Part shown: piece after piece, positions 1 to 8,877 of the stretch | Layout of the letters: each line of letters opens with the position of its first letter | Numbering within the stretch: position 1 is the stretch's first letter | From: Nocardioides albidus | GTDB lineage: Bacteria > Actinomycetota > Actinomycetes > Propionibacteriales > Nocardioidaceae | Assembly: GCF_006335005.1 (NCBI RefSeq) | Contig: NZ_VDMP01000024.1 | Coordinates: forward strand, 264,417 to 321,045 | Length of the DNA stretch: 56,629 nt | Direction: 5' to 3' | Program-made: the position numbers and the translations under genes | Notes under the pieces: model-generated | Seen by the model: the letters and a program-made list of their open reading frames with translations, nothing else | Databases searched by the model: none | What the model was told of the DNA's origin: nothing

Positions 1-411
1 CGTCCCGGGCAGCCGAGCCAGGCCCTCGCCGAGGGATGGGGACGTGCCCTCGTCTTCGTCTACGGGCTCTTCGCCGTCGCCGCGACCGGCCGCTCGGCGG
101 TCCAGCTCGGCCTGGAGCCGGAGAGGGCGCCGCTGGCCTACTCGTTGTCCTTGGTCGCCGCGGTGCTCTACCTGGTCGCCACCACCTGTCTCCTGCTCGG
201 CGGCGCCACCGGCTGGCGGGTCGCCGGCATCGCGGTGACGATCGAGCTGCTCGGCGTGCTCTCGGTCGGCGCGCTCAGCTACCTCGCCACCGACCTGTTC
301 CCCGACAGGACCGTCTGGTCGCACTTCGGTCAGGGCTACGGCTTCCTGCCCCTCGTGCTGCCCTTCGCGGGGCTGGCCTGGCTGCGGCACACGAGTCCGG
401 AACGCGCGTAG
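1..411 (+). CDS. integral membrane protein, 3' part only
   Basis: The reading frame is open from the first base of the window, so the gene starts upstream and only the last 136 residues are seen. They form about four hydrophobic segments, for example VFVYGLFAVAATG, SLVAAVLYLVATTCLLLGG, IAVTIELLGVLSVGALSYLA and LPLVLPFAGLAWL, with a charged loop at DLFPDRTVW. I do not recognise a family. It ends about 160 bases before sufR, with a strong hairpin between them, so it is probably not part of the SUF transcript. Confidence 0.7.
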   Translation, partial: RPGQPSQALAEGWGRALVFVYGLFAVAATGRSAVQLGLEPERAPLAYSLSLVAAVLYLVATTCLLLGGATGWRVAGIAVTIELLGVLSVGALSYLATDLFPDRTVWSHFGQGYGFLPLVLPFAGLAWLRHTSPERA

Positions 412-430
412 GCCGCGGGGGCGTCGGACG

Positions 431-458
431 TGGTGCGGTTCGGTCCCGAACCGCACCA
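431..458 (+). terminator. perfect 13-bp hairpin after the membrane protein
   Basis: TGGTGCGGTTCGG pairs perfectly with CCGAACCGCACCA across a 2-base centre (in practice a slightly shorter stem with a 4-6 nt loop). It lies 20 bases after the stop codon of the upstream gene and has no T-tract, as is common for terminators in high-GC actinobacteria. A protein-binding palindrome is the alternative. Confidence 0.55.
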
Positions 459-562
459 TTCCGCGCCGAATCGCTGCGGTGGGGGACCGAACCACGCGCC
501 TTCTCGCGGCCGGACGCCGCAGTAAGGTGACCCTTGCTTGAACGCCGGCTCCCATTAACGGC

Positions 563-577
563 ACACTGATGTTGTGG
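563..577. promoter_or_regulatory. putative SufR operator
   Basis: ACACT-N5-TGTGG lies across the sufR start codon. I recall an ACACT-N5-TGTGA inverted repeat as the binding site of mycobacterial SufR, which this matches at 9 of 10 positions. Its position would let holo-SufR block its own operon. Confidence 0.5.
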
Positions 578-1242
578 AAATGGCGACCGAGACCGATCAG
601 CCGACGCGTCAGCGCGTCGCGCGGTCGATCCTGGTCAACGGCCCGTCCACCGCGGCGGCGCTCGCGGAGCGGCTCGAGCTGACCCCGGCCGCCGTACGCC
701 GGCACCTGGACCAGCTGCTGGCCGAGGGCCAGGTCGTCGCCCGGGACCCCCGTCCCGTGGGCTCGCGCGGGCGCGGCCGCCCGGCCAAGGTGTTCGCGCT
801 GACCGAGCGGGGCCGTGACGCCTTCGACCAGCAGTACGACGACCTCGCCACCGAGGCGCTGCGCTTCCTGGCCGAGACCGGCGGCGACGAGGCGGTCCGT
901 GCCTTCGCCGAGCGCCGGGCGTCGTTCATCGAGAAGCGGTTCCCCGCGGTGCAGCACGACCATCCCGAGGCGTCCCCCGCCCAGGTCCTGGCGATGGTGT
1001 TCTCCGACGAGGGGTACGCCGCCGCCGTCCGTCAGCTGCCGGTCGTGGGGGAGCAGCTGTGCCAGCAGCACTGCCCGGTCTCCCACGTCGCCCACGAGTT
1101 CCCCCAGCTGTGCGAGGCCGAGACCGAGGCCATCGGTCGGGTCCTCGGCACCCACGTCCAGCGCCTGGCCACCATCGCCCACGGCGACGGGGTGTGCACC
1201 ACGTGCATCCCCTCAACAAAGAAGGAGCAGGTCACGTCATGA
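574..1242 (+). CDS. sufR: SufR, iron-sulfur cluster-sensing repressor of the suf operon
   Basis: This 222-residue protein has an N-terminal winged helix-turn-helix (about residues 12-75, with [13 protein letters not shown] as recognition region). The C-terminal half has cysteines at 163, 167 and 180, the C-x3-C-x12-C spacing of mycobacterial SufR (Rv1460), and a further pair at 208 and 211. Members of the family bind a Fe-S cluster and repress suf genes when it is intact. The GTG at 574 was chosen; ATG at 580 is possible. Its stop overlaps the sufB start as ATGA, so it leads the operon and probably regulates it through the ACACT-N5-TGTGG site over its own start. Confidence 0.93.
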   Translation: MEMATETDQPTRQRVARSILVNGPSTAAALAERLELTPAAVRRHLDQLLAEGQVVARDPRPVGSRGRGRPAKVFALTERGRDAFDQQYDDLATEALRFLAETGGDEAVRAFAERRASFIEKRFPAVQHDHPEASPAQVLAMVFSDEGYAAAVRQLPVVGEQLCQQHCPVSHVAHEFPQLCEAETEAIGRVLGTHVQRLATIAHGDGVCTTCIPSTKKEQVTS

Positions 1243-2657
1243 CCTCGATCGAAGAGCTGAACCCCGAGCTCAAGGGGATCGGTCGCTACGAGTTCGGATG
1301 GTCCGACAAGAACGACGTCGGTGCCAACGCCAAGCGCGGCCTCAACGAGGACGTCGTGCGCGACATCTCCTCCAAGAAGAGCGAGCCGGACTGGATGCTC
1401 GACCTGCGTCTCAAGGGCCTCAAGCTCTTCGGCCGCAAGCCGATGCCCACGTGGGGCTCGGACCTGTCGGCGATCGACTTCGACAACATCAAGTACTTCG
1501 TGCGCTCGAGCGAGAAGCAGGCCGCGACCTGGGACGACCTCCCCGAGGACATCAAGAACACCTACGACAAGCTCGGCATCCCCGAGGCGGAGAAGCAGCG
1601 CCTGGTCTCCGGTGTCGCCGCGCAGTACGAGTCCGAGGTCGTCTACCACTCGATCCGCGAGGACCTCGAGGCCCAGGGCGTGCTCTTCCTGGACACCGAC
1701 ACCGCGCTCAAGGAGCAGCCGGAGCTCTTCAAGGAGTACTTCGGCACCGTCATCCCGGTCGGCGACAACAAGTTCGCCGCGCTCAACACGGCCGTGTGGT
1801 CGGGTGGCTCGTTCATCTACGTCCCGAAGGGTGTCCACGTCGACATCCCGCTGCAGGCCTACTTCCGGATCAACACCGAGAACATGGGCCAGTTCGAGCG
1901 GACGCTGATCATCGTCGACGAGGACGCCTACGTGCACTACGTCGAGGGCTGCACCGCGCCGATCTACTCCTCCGACTCGCTGCACTCCGCGGTCGTGGAG
2001 ATCATCGTGAAGAAGGGCGGCCGCTGCCGCTACACGACCATCCAGAACTGGTCCAACAACGTCTACAACCTCGTCACCAAGCGCGCGGTCTGCGAGGCCG
2101 GCGCGACGATGGAGTGGGTCGACGGCAACATCGGCTCCAAGGTGACGATGAAGTACCCCGCCGTCTACCTCATGGGCGAGCATGCCAAGGGCGAGACCCT
2201 GTCGATCGCCTTCGCGGGCGAGGGGCAGCACCAGGACGCCGGCGCCAAGATGGTCCACGCCGCGCCGCACACCTCCAGCTCGATCCTGAGCAAGTCGGTC
2301 GCGCGCGGTGGCGGGCGGACGTCGTACCGCGGGCTGATCCAGGTCAACGAGGGCGCCTACGGCTCGAAGTCCAACGTGCTGTGCGACGCGCTGCTGGTCG
2401 ACCAGATCAGCCGCTCCGACACCTACCCCTACGTCGACATCCGCGAGGACGACGTGTCGATGGGCCACGAGGCGTCCGTCTCGAAGGTTTCCGACGACCA
2501 GCTGTTCTACCTCATGTCTCGGGGCATGGAGCAGGACGAGGCGATGGCGATGATCGTGCGCGGCTTCGTCGAGCCGATCGCCAAGGAGCTCCCCATGGAG
2601 TACGCCCTCGAGCTCAACCGACTGATCGAACTGCAGATGGAAGGTGCCGTCGGCTGA
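1239..2657 (+). CDS. sufB: SufB, Fe-S scaffold subunit
   Basis: SufB is the core scaffold of the SufBCD complex, on which sulfur and iron are assembled into clusters in the cytoplasm. The protein is 472 residues, normal for the family, with the right-handed beta-helix core. The conserved SNVLCDALL segment holds Cys382, equivalent to the catalytic cysteine near residue 405 of E. coli SufB, followed by [18 protein letters not shown]. The ATG at 1239 overlaps the sufR stop and is preceded by AAGGAG at 1222-1227. The upstream extension of this open frame is a shadow of sufR. Translational coupling to sufD is by TGATG. Confidence 0.97.
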   Translation: MTSIEELNPELKGIGRYEFGWSDKNDVGANAKRGLNEDVVRDISSKKSEPDWMLDLRLKGLKLFGRKPMPTWGSDLSAIDFDNIKYFVRSSEKQAATWDDLPEDIKNTYDKLGIPEAEKQRLVSGVAAQYESEVVYHSIREDLEAQGVLFLDTDTALKEQPELFKEYFGTVIPVGDNKFAALNTAVWSGGSFIYVPKGVHVDIPLQAYFRINTENMGQFERTLIIVDEDAYVHYVEGCTAPIYSSDSLHSAVVEIIVKKGGRCRYTTIQNWSNNVYNLVTKRAVCEAGATMEWVDGNIGSKVTMKYPAVYLMGEHAKGETLSIAFAGEGQHQDAGAKMVHAAPHTSSSILSKSVARGGGRTSYRGLIQVNEGAYGSKSNVLCDALLVDQISRSDTYPYVDIREDDVSMGHEASVSKVSDDQLFYLMSRGMEQDEAMAMIVRGFVEPIAKELPMEYALELNRLIELQMEGAVG

Positions 2658-3820
2658 TGACCGCCGAAGTTCTTGAAGGTGCTCTCGAGAAGGTCGAGAG
2701 CCACCTCCACCCCGAAGGATCCTTCGACGTCGACGCCCACGAGGTGCCGACCGGTCGAGAGGAGATCTGGCGGTTCACGCCGCTCAAGCGGCTGCGCGGC
2801 ATCCATGCCGACGCGCCGCTCGCGGGCACGTCGTTCACGGCGTCCTTCGACGCCCCCGCGAGCGTTCGCGCCGACCGACTCGAGGACGGGTCGCTCAAGG
2901 GCGTGTCCGGACTGGTGCCGTGGGACCGGATCTCGGCCCGCGCGCTGGCCGAGGCGAAGTCGAGCCTCGCCGTCACGATCCCGGCCGAGGCCGTGCTCGA
3001 GCGCCCGGTCTTCGTGACCATCAGGGGCACCGGCACCGACGAGGCGACCGCCGCGCACCTGGTGATCCGCGCCGAGAAGTTCAGCAAGGCCACCGTCGTG
3101 CTCCGCTTCGAGGGCTCGATGACGCTCGCCGACAACGTCGAGATCGTGGTCGAGGACGGCGCCCAACTGGCGGTCGTGTCGATCGACGACTGGGCCGACG
3201 ACGCCGTCCACGTCGGCCACCGCCACGTCCGGGTGGGTCGCGACGCGCAGTTCAAGCACGTCGACATCACCTTCGGCGGCGACGTGGTCCGCCACGACAC
3301 CACCGCCGACTACTCCGGTCCGGGTGGCGCGGTCGAGATGCTCGGCCTCTACTTCGCCGACGCCGGCCAGCACATCGAGCACCGGCTCTTCGGCGACCAC
3401 ACCGCCCCCAAGACCAAGTCACACGTGGTCTACAAGGGCGCGCTGCAGGGCGAGAAGGCGCACACCGTGTGGATCGGCAACGTGCTGATCCGCAAGGTCG
3501 CCGAGGGCATCGAGACCTACGAGGAGAACCGCAACCTCGTCCTCACCGACGGCTGCCAGGCCGACTCGGTCCCCAACCTGGAGATCGAGACCGGTGAGAT
3601 CGAGGGCGCCGGCCACGCGTCCGCGACCGCTCGGTTCGACGACGAGCAGCTGTTCTACCTGCGCTCGCGCGGCATCTCCGAGAAGGAGGCCCAGCGCCTG
3701 GTCGTGCACGGCTTCTTCAACGACCTGATCCGTCAGATCGGCGTCCCGGAGCTCGAGGAGAGCCTCGCCGCGACCGTGGAGGCGGAGCTCGCGAAGAACG
3801 TCCTCGAGGGCGCGCAGTGA
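2657..3820 (+). CDS. sufD: SufD, Fe-S scaffold partner subunit
   Basis: SufD forms a heterodimer with SufB and is needed for iron entry during cluster assembly. The protein has 387 residues. The C-terminal GHASATARFDDEQLFYLRSR segment contains His320, in the position of the functional histidine of E. coli SufD. The same frame stays open far upstream across sufB, but the real start is the ATG at 2657 that overlaps the sufB stop by one base. The downstream Rieske gene begins inside its last codons (GTGA). Confidence 0.96.
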   Translation: MTAEVLEGALEKVESHLHPEGSFDVDAHEVPTGREEIWRFTPLKRLRGIHADAPLAGTSFTASFDAPASVRADRLEDGSLKGVSGLVPWDRISARALAEAKSSLAVTIPAEAVLERPVFVTIRGTGTDEATAAHLVIRAEKFSKATVVLRFEGSMTLADNVEIVVEDGAQLAVVSIDDWADDAVHVGHRHVRVGRDAQFKHVDITFGGDVVRHDTTADYSGPGGAVEMLGLYFADAGQHIEHRLFGDHTAPKTKSHVVYKGALQGEKAHTVWIGNVLIRKVAEGIETYEENRNLVLTDGCQADSVPNLEIETGEIEGAGHASATARFDDEQLFYLRSRGISEKEAQRLVVHGFFNDLIRQIGVPELEESLAATVEAELAKNVLEGAQ

Positions 3821-4152
3821 CGTTCGAGCGCGTGGCGTCGCTGGCCGACGTACCCGAGGGCGAGGCGCTCGGCGTCACCGTCGACCGGTACGACGTCGCC
3901 ATCGCCCGCGACGGCGACGAGGTCTTCGCGCTGCAGGACCTCTGCTCGCACGCCGCGGTGCAGCTGAGCGAGGGCGAGGTGGACGGCGGCACGATCGAGT
4001 GCTGGCTCCACGGCTCCTGCTTCGACCTGCGCACCGGCAAGCCCACGAACTTCCCGGCGACCGAGCCTGTCGCCACCTTCCCTGTCGAAGTCCGCGACGG
4101 CGACGTGTACGTCGACGTGGCGACCACCCTGAACGGAGTCAACCCCACATGA
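3817..4152 (+). CDS. Rieske-type [2Fe-2S] ferredoxin of the SUF operon
   Basis: This small protein (111 residues) has the Rieske ligand set C43-x-H45 and C62-x2-H65 (CSHA and CWLHGS). It resembles the ferredoxin subunit of non-haem iron oxygenases. A Rieske gene between sufD and sufC is common in actinobacteria; its exact task is not settled, and electron supply to cluster assembly is an inference. The start is GTG at 3817, overlapping the sufD stop. It overlaps sufC by ATGA, so it is translated within the operon. Confidence 0.93.
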   Translation: MTFERVASLADVPEGEALGVTVDRYDVAIARDGDEVFALQDLCSHAAVQLSEGEVDGGTIECWLHGSCFDLRTGKPTNFPATEPVATFPVEVRDGDVYVDVATTLNGVNPT

Positions 4153-4907
4153 GCACCCTGGAGATCAAGGACCTGCAGGTCCAGGTCAACACCGAGGACG
4201 GTCCCAAGGAGATCCTCAAGGGCGTCACGCTGACGATCAACGACGGCGAGACCCACGCGATCATGGGCCCCAACGGCTCGGGCAAGTCGACCCTGGCGTA
4301 CTCCATCGCCGGGCACCCCCGCTACGAGGTCACCGGCGGCTCGGTGACCCTCGACGGCGAGGACGTCCTGGCCATGTCGGTCGACGAGCGCGCCCGCGCC
4401 GGCCTGTTCCTGGCGATGCAGTATCCCGTCGAGGTCCCGGGCGTCTCGGTCGCCAACTTCCTGCGCACCGCGAAGACCGCCATCGACGGCGAGGCGCCGA
4501 AGCTGCGCACCTGGGTCAAGGACGTCAACGCCGTCCTCGAGCGGATGAACCTCGACCCGACGTTCTCGCAGCGCTCGGTCAACGAGGGCTTCTCCGGTGG
4601 CGAGAAGAAGCGCCACGAGATCGCCCAGCTCGACCTGCTCGACCCGAAGGTCGCGATCCTCGACGAGACCGACTCCGGTCTCGACATCGACGCGCTCAAG
4701 GTCGTCTCCGAGGGCGTCAACCGGTTCCGGGAGCGCGACGGCAAGGGCGTCCTGCTGATCACGCACTACACGCGCATCCTGCGCTACATCAAGCCTGACC
4801 ACGTCCACGTCTTCGTGGCCGGCCGGGTCGCCGAGTCCGGCGGCGCCGAGCTGGCCGAGGAGCTGGAGGCGAACGGCTACGAGCGCTTCCTGACCGCGGC
4901 GGTCTGA
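4149..4907 (+). CDS. sufC: SufC, ATPase of the SufBCD complex
   Basis: SufC is an ABC-type ATPase that drives conformational change in SufBD. The 252-residue protein has Walker A GPNGSGKS at 40-47, a signature-type FSGGEKKRHEI segment and Walker B VAILDETDSGLD, all typical of SufC rather than of transporter ATPases. It starts at ATG 4149 overlapping the previous stop and ends with a TGATG junction into sufS. Confidence 0.97.
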   Translation: MSTLEIKDLQVQVNTEDGPKEILKGVTLTINDGETHAIMGPNGSGKSTLAYSIAGHPRYEVTGGSVTLDGEDVLAMSVDERARAGLFLAMQYPVEVPGVSVANFLRTAKTAIDGEAPKLRTWVKDVNAVLERMNLDPTFSQRSVNEGFSGGEKKRHEIAQLDLLDPKVAILDETDSGLDIDALKVVSEGVNRFRERDGKGVLLITHYTRILRYIKPDHVHVFVAGRVAESGGAELAEELEANGYERFLTAAV

Positions 4908-6199
4908 TGGTCTCGCCAGGCTCGACCGGCGCGCTCGAGGGGCTGCTCCCCGAGCTGGCGGTGATCCGCAAGGACTTCCCGATCCTCGAGCGCACGCTCG
5001 CGGGCGGGATGCCGCTGGTCTACCTCGACAGCGCGAACACCTCGCAGAAGCCGCAGGTCGTCATCGACACGATGGTCGACCATCTCGAGCGCCACAACGC
5101 CAACATCGCCCGCGCCATGCACCAGCTCGGCGCGGAGTCGACGGAGGCGTTCGAGGCCGCGCGGGACAAGGTCGCCGCGTTCATCGGCGCGCCGGAGCGC
5201 GACGAGGTGATCTTCACCAAGAACGCCTCCGAGGCGCTCAACCTGGTCGCCAACACCTTGGCGTGGAAGGGCGAGCACCAGGTCGGCGAGGGCGACGAGG
5301 TCGTCATCACCGAGCTGGAGCACCACTCCAACATCGTGCCGTGGCAGCTGCTCACCCAGCGCACCGGCTCGACGCTGCGGTGGTTCGGCCTCACCGACGA
5401 GGGCCGGCTCGACCTGTCCGACATCGACGAGCTGATCAACGAGCGCACCAAGGTCGTCTCCGTGGCCTGGGTGTCCAACATGCTCGGCACGGTCAACCCG
5501 ATCGCGCAGATCGCGCGGCGGGCGCACGAGGTCGGTGCGATCGTCGTCGTGGACGCCGCGCAGGCGGCGCCCCAGCTCCCGATCGACCTCGCCGCGATGC
5601 CGGCCGAGGAGCGCCCCGACCTGCTCGCCTTCACGGGCCACAAGGTCGTCGGACCGACCGGCATCGGCGTGCTCTGGGGTGCGCGGGCCGTGCTCGACGC
5701 GCTGCCGCCGTTCCTCGGTGGCGGCGAGATGATCGAGACCGTCCGCATGGAGGGCTCGACGTACGCCGGCATCCCGCACAAGTTCGAGGCAGGCACCCCG
5801 CCCATCGTCGAGGCGATCGGTCTCGGCGCGGCCGTGGAGTACCTCGGCCACATCGGACTCGACGCGATCCACGCCCATGAGCTGGCGATCACCGGCTATG
5901 CCCTCGAGGGTCTGCAGACGGTCAAGGGCCTCACCGTGCTCGGCCCCCTCGCCGCGGCCGACCGCGGAGGCGCGATCTCCTTCGAGCTCGAGGGCGTGCA
6001 CCCGCACGACATCGCCCAGGTGCTCGACAGCCGCGGCATCGCCGTCCGCGCCGGCCACCACTGCGCCAAGCCCGCGCACGCCCGCTTCGGCGTGCAGAGC
6101 TCGACGCGGATGTCGTCGTACCTCTACACCGAGCCGCGGGAGATCGACGCCCTCGTCGAGGCGCTGGAATACACGCGCTCCTATTTCAAGTTGGACTGA
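4907..6199 (+). CDS. sufS: SufS, cysteine desulfurase
   Basis: This PLP enzyme (430 residues) takes sulfur from cysteine and passes it to SufU. The PLP lysine is K246 in AFTGHKVVGPTG and the active-site persulfide cysteine is C386 in RAGHHCAKPAHARFG. Both contexts mark a group II (SufS/Csd) desulfurase. It starts at the TGATG junction with sufC. sufU follows after two bases, as expected for a SufS-SufU pair. Confidence 0.97.
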   Translation: MVSPGSTGALEGLLPELAVIRKDFPILERTLAGGMPLVYLDSANTSQKPQVVIDTMVDHLERHNANIARAMHQLGAESTEAFEAARDKVAAFIGAPERDEVIFTKNASEALNLVANTLAWKGEHQVGEGDEVVITELEHHSNIVPWQLLTQRTGSTLRWFGLTDEGRLDLSDIDELINERTKVVSVAWVSNMLGTVNPIAQIARRAHEVGAIVVVDAAQAAPQLPIDLAAMPAEERPDLLAFTGHKVVGPTGIGVLWGARAVLDALPPFLGGGEMIETVRMEGSTYAGIPHKFEAGTPPIVEAIGLGAAVEYLGHIGLDAIHAHELAITGYALEGLQTVKGLTVLGPLAAADRGGAISFELEGVHPHDIAQVLDSRGIAVRAGHHCAKPAHARFGVQSSTRMSSYLYTEPREIDALVEALEYTRSYFKLD

Positions 6200-6201
6200 G
6201 G

Positions 6202-6708
6202 ATGACCGCACAGGATCTGGATGCCCTCTATCAGGAGATCATCCTCGACCACTACAAGAACCCGCACGGCAAGGGCCTGCGGGGCGACGGCGCGTCGGCC
6301 GACACCGCCGAGGTGCACCACGTGAACCCGACCTGCGGCGACGAGGTGACCCTGCGGGTCCACCTCAGCGACGGCGCCGACGGCCGCGTCGTCGACGACG
6401 TGTCGTACGACGCGCTCGGCTGCTCGATCTCGCAGGCCTCCGCGTCCGTGCTGCACGACCTCGTGGTCGGCAAGAGCGTGGACGAGGCGATGGCGATCCA
6501 CCAGGAGTTCCTCACCCTCATGCAGGGCAAGGGCACGGTGGAGCCCGACGAGGACGTGCTCGAGGACGGCATCGCGTTCGCCGGCGTGGCGAAGTTCCCC
6601 GCCCGGGTGAAGTGCGCGCTGCTGTCGTGGATGGCGTGGAAGGACGCGACGGCCCGTGTCATCGGCACCGGCGGCGTCGCAGGCAAGGCCGGAGAGGGAG
6701 ACAACTGA
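6202..6708 (+). CDS. sufU: SufU, zinc-dependent sulfur transfer protein
   Basis: SufU accepts sulfur from SufS by zinc-ligand exchange and hands it to SufBCD. The 168-residue protein keeps the ligand set Cys45, Asp47, Cys74 and Cys138 (NPTCGD, ALGCSIS, RVKCALLSW). It is preceded by the end of sufS with GGACTGAGG just before ATG 6202 and overlaps sufT by TGATG. It is IscU-like in fold but belongs to the Gram-positive SufU group by its context and insert. Confidence 0.95.
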   Translation: MTAQDLDALYQEIILDHYKNPHGKGLRGDGASADTAEVHHVNPTCGDEVTLRVHLSDGADGRVVDDVSYDALGCSISQASASVLHDLVVGKSVDEAMAIHQEFLTLMQGKGTVEPDEDVLEDGIAFAGVAKFPARVKCALLSWMAWKDATARVIGTGGVAGKAGEGDN

Positions 6709-7100
6709 TGAGCGAGACCATCGACAACAGCGACCTGCCCGAGGTCCCCGAGGCCGGCGGCCTGACGGGGGAGTCGTCCAACGCGTCGAGCAACGTGGCG
6801 CTGGCGGACATCGAGGAGGCGATGAAGGACGTCGTCGACCCCGAGCTCGGCATCAACGTCGTCGACCTCGGCCTGGTCTACGGCATCCACGTCGACGAGG
6901 GCACCAACGTGGTCCTCGACATGACGCTGACCTCCGCGGCCTGCCCGCTGACCGACGTCATCACCGACCAGACCAACTCCGCGCTCGAGGGCCTGGTCAA
7001 CGACGTCGCGATCAACTGGGTCTGGATGCCCCCGTGGGGCCCCGACAAGATCACCCCCGACGGTCGCGAGCAGCTGCGCGCCCTCGGCTTCAACGTCTGA
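6708..7100 (+). CDS. sufT: SufT-like DUF59/MIP18 protein
   Basis: The 130-residue protein carries a DUF59 (MIP18) domain after a polar, poorly conserved N-terminus of about 30 residues. The conserved core includes VVDPELGINVVDLGLVYG and TLTSAACPLTDVI with the single domain cysteine. Members act in Fe-S cluster delivery or maturation, and actinobacterial SUF operons usually end with such a gene. It starts at the ATG overlapping the sufU stop and is the last gene of the operon; the next gene converges on it 38 bases away. Confidence 0.9.
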   Translation: MSETIDNSDLPEVPEAGGLTGESSNASSNVALADIEEAMKDVVDPELGINVVDLGLVYGIHVDEGTNVVLDMTLTSAACPLTDVITDQTNSALEGLVNDVAINWVWMPPWGPDKITPDGREQLRALGFNV

Positions 7101-7138
7101 CCGGAGCGCGGCCGGCCGAGCCCGAGTGGTGGGTCGAC

Positions 7139-7639
7139 TCAGGAGCAGCGTCCGGTCCCGTAGCGCCAGGTGATCGCCGCGACGACGCGACCCTCGGCTC
7201 CCCGCCCGACCAGGGTGACCCGGTAGGTGCCGGGGTGGGGTGGCCGCGGGAGGCGGAAGACGCCCTCGCGGAGCGTCCGCATCGTTCGGGTCGCCCGGCA
7301 TGCCCGGCTGGAGGTGCCGGTGCTCTCGTAGCGTGCCTTCCAGCGCCAGCCGGGTCGGTCGAACCGGAGCCGGAGAGCACCGCGGTGCGTGATCGAGGGC
7401 ACCGCACGGCCGGTACGGCGCACGCAGGTGGCGGCGCTGATCGAGCCCTCGGCGCTGACGACGGGAGGATAGGTCCGGCAGTACAGGCGCACGGCGGCGG
7501 TGATCTCGGAGCCGCCGACGGCGCTGACGGTGACGCTCGGACGCTGCCCGCCCGCGGAGGCGCCGACGGCACCCGGCGTGACGGCCAGCGCCGCCAGGGC
7601 GGCGACCAGGACGAGCACGGTGCGGGGGAGCGGGAGCAT
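7139..7639 (-). CDS. small secreted protein of unknown function
   Basis: The 166-residue product begins with a signal peptide (MLPLPRTVLVLVAALAALAVTPGAVGASA), so it is probably exported. The mature part is basic and has four cysteines that could form two disulfides. It ends YGTGRCS. I recognise no family. The gene seems to have its own leaderless promoter: TAGCGT (7646-7651 on the minus strand) stands six bases before the ATG. It converges on the end of the SUF operon. Confidence 0.7.
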   Translation of the reverse strand: MLPLPRTVLVLVAALAALAVTPGAVGASAGGQRPSVTVSAVGGSEITAAVRLYCRTYPPVVSAEGSISAATCVRRTGRAVPSITHRGALRLRFDRPGWRWKARYESTGTSSRACRATRTMRTLREGVFRLPRPPHPGTYRVTLVGRGAEGRVVAAITWRYGTGRCS

Positions 7640-7692
7640 GATCCGACGCTAGGGTCCGCCGCTCGCCGGCGTGGTCGAATCGCTGAGGAATT

Positions 7693-8208
7693 TTACGAAA
7701 CGGTCGCGAACCGCTCGTCGGTGTAGCGGCGCAGGCGCCTCAGGAACCACCGGAAGGACAGGTTCGAGACGAGGCCGCTCAGGGGCATGAGGTGCTTCCC
7801 GGGCCCGTTGACCTCGAGCGCCAGGGTCCAGGTGAGCCGGCAGCCCTGCGCCTTCGGCTCCACGTCGTACCGCTCGGCGAAGGCGCGGATCGACCGCTCC
7901 GAGGCCTCGTTGAACCGGAAGCCCATCCGCCGGCCGGGCTCCCAGAGCAGGAACTCCTCGGCGCCCTTCAGGCCGCCCAGCATGGAGACCACCCGGGTGC
8001 TGCCGACGCCCGGCGGGAGCGGCGAGGTCCATTCGACGTGCCGGATCACCGTGGCCCAGCGCGGCCACGCCTCGGCGTCGGCGAAGACCTGGAACAGCTG
8101 CTCCGGCGTGATCGCGAGGTCCACGCTGTTGGTGAACCGGTGAGGCGCGCTGTCGACGTAATCGATCCCGACCCGCTCGCAGGGGTGCATCAGGGTCGCC
8201 TTGGCCAT
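7693..8208 (-). CDS. SRPBCC (START-like) family protein
   Basis: The 171-residue protein has the typical SRPBCC pattern: an early strand with the helix LAITPEQLFQVFADAEAWPRW, then VIRHVEWTSPLPPGVGSTR and a glycine-rich turn, and a long C-terminal helix. This fold makes a hydrophobic ligand pocket; polyketide cyclase/dehydratase-like proteins are the nearest annotation. Ligand and role are unknown. It is divergent from the gene at 8248, with about 40 bases between starts. Confidence 0.75.
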   Translation of the reverse strand: MAKATLMHPCERVGIDYVDSAPHRFTNSVDLAITPEQLFQVFADAEAWPRWATVIRHVEWTSPLPPGVGSTRVVSMLGGLKGAEEFLLWEPGRRMGFRFNEASERSIRAFAERYDVEPKAQGCRLTWTLALEVNGPGKHLMPLSGLVSNLSFRWFLRRLRRYTDERFATVS

Positions 8209-8235
8209 GGGGAGAGTAGAACACGTTCTCGCCGG

Positions 8236-8241
8236 TACTGT
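8236..8241 (+). promoter_or_regulatory. -10 element of a leaderless promoter
   Basis: TACTGT is six bases before the GTG start at 8248, and no ribosome binding site is visible. It decides the start of the VLRF1-like gene. Confidence 0.5.
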
Positions 8242-8247
8242 CGCGCT

Positions 8248-8877
8248 GTGCCCGAGGTCCTCGTCCCGCCCGCCCGCTGGCCGCGGTGGCTGCAGAACTT
8301 CGCCGCCTCACACGGCGGCACGGTCGTGGCCGTCGTGGACGGCGGGGTCCGCGGGGTGGCCCAGGACGGGTCCACCTTCACCGCCCGCCTGCCGTTCTCC
8401 CGTCCGTACGACGGTCAGCCGGACGAGCTGGCCGATCACGTCGTGGTGCCGAGCGCATGGGGCGTGCTGCTGGTGCGCAAGGGCGGCTTCGCGATCGCGC
8501 GGGTCGAGGCCGGCGCCGTCGTCGCGAGCAAGGTCGGCCAACGGCACGTTCAGGGCCGGACCAAGGCCGGCGGGCAGTCCCAGCAGCGCTTCGCGCGCCG
8601 GCGCGCCAACCAGGCGCGGATCGCCTACGAGGCGGCCGCCGACCACGCCGCGACCATCCTCGCCGGCGTCGAGGTCGTGGTCACCGGTGGGGACCGGAGC
8701 GCGGTGGACGAGGTGCTGGCCGACCCTCGGCTGCGGTCGGTCGGCGTGGTCGGGCCCTGGCTCGCCGTACCGGACCCGAAGCGGGTGGTTCTCGAGCAGG
8801 CCCTGCGCGACGCCCAGGCGCTCGTGGTGAGCGTCCACAACGCGGGGGACGGCGAGGCGATCAGAGCGCGAGGGTGA
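8248..8877 (+). CDS. VLRF1-like (Vms1/ANKZF1-type) peptidyl-tRNA hydrolase
   Basis: The 209-residue protein resembles the actinobacterial VLRF1 family, release-factor-like proteins related to eukaryotic Vms1/ANKZF1, which free stalled nascent chains from tRNA in ribosome rescue. The diagnostic segment is GRTKAGGQSQQRFARRRANQ (residues 103-122), with the conserved Gln and the basic helix. The GTG start follows TACTGT by six bases; the open frame further upstream is antisense to the SRPBCC gene. Its last 17 bases overlap the convergent GNAT gene. Confidence 0.8.
   Translation: MPEVLVPPARWPRWLQNFAASHGGTVVAVVDGGVRGVAQDGSTFTARLPFSRPYDGQPDELADHVVVPSAWGVLLVRKGGFAIARVEAGAVVASKVGQRHVQGRTKAGGQSQQRFARRRANQARIAYEAAADHAATILAGVEVVVTGGDRSAVDEVLADPRLRSVGVVGPWLAVPDPKRVVLEQALRDAQALVVSVHNAGDGEAIRARG

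Noticed and set aside
36..530. Plus-strand frame of 164 codons at the window start
   Set aside because: It is out of frame with the hydrophobic partial protein at 1-411 and consists of Arg-rich shadow text.
815..3820. A 1001-codon open frame covering sufR, sufB and sufD
   Set aside because: Only the last 387 codons (sufD from 2657) are real. The upstream part is a high-GC shadow with Arg/Pro/Ser-rich text over well supported genes.
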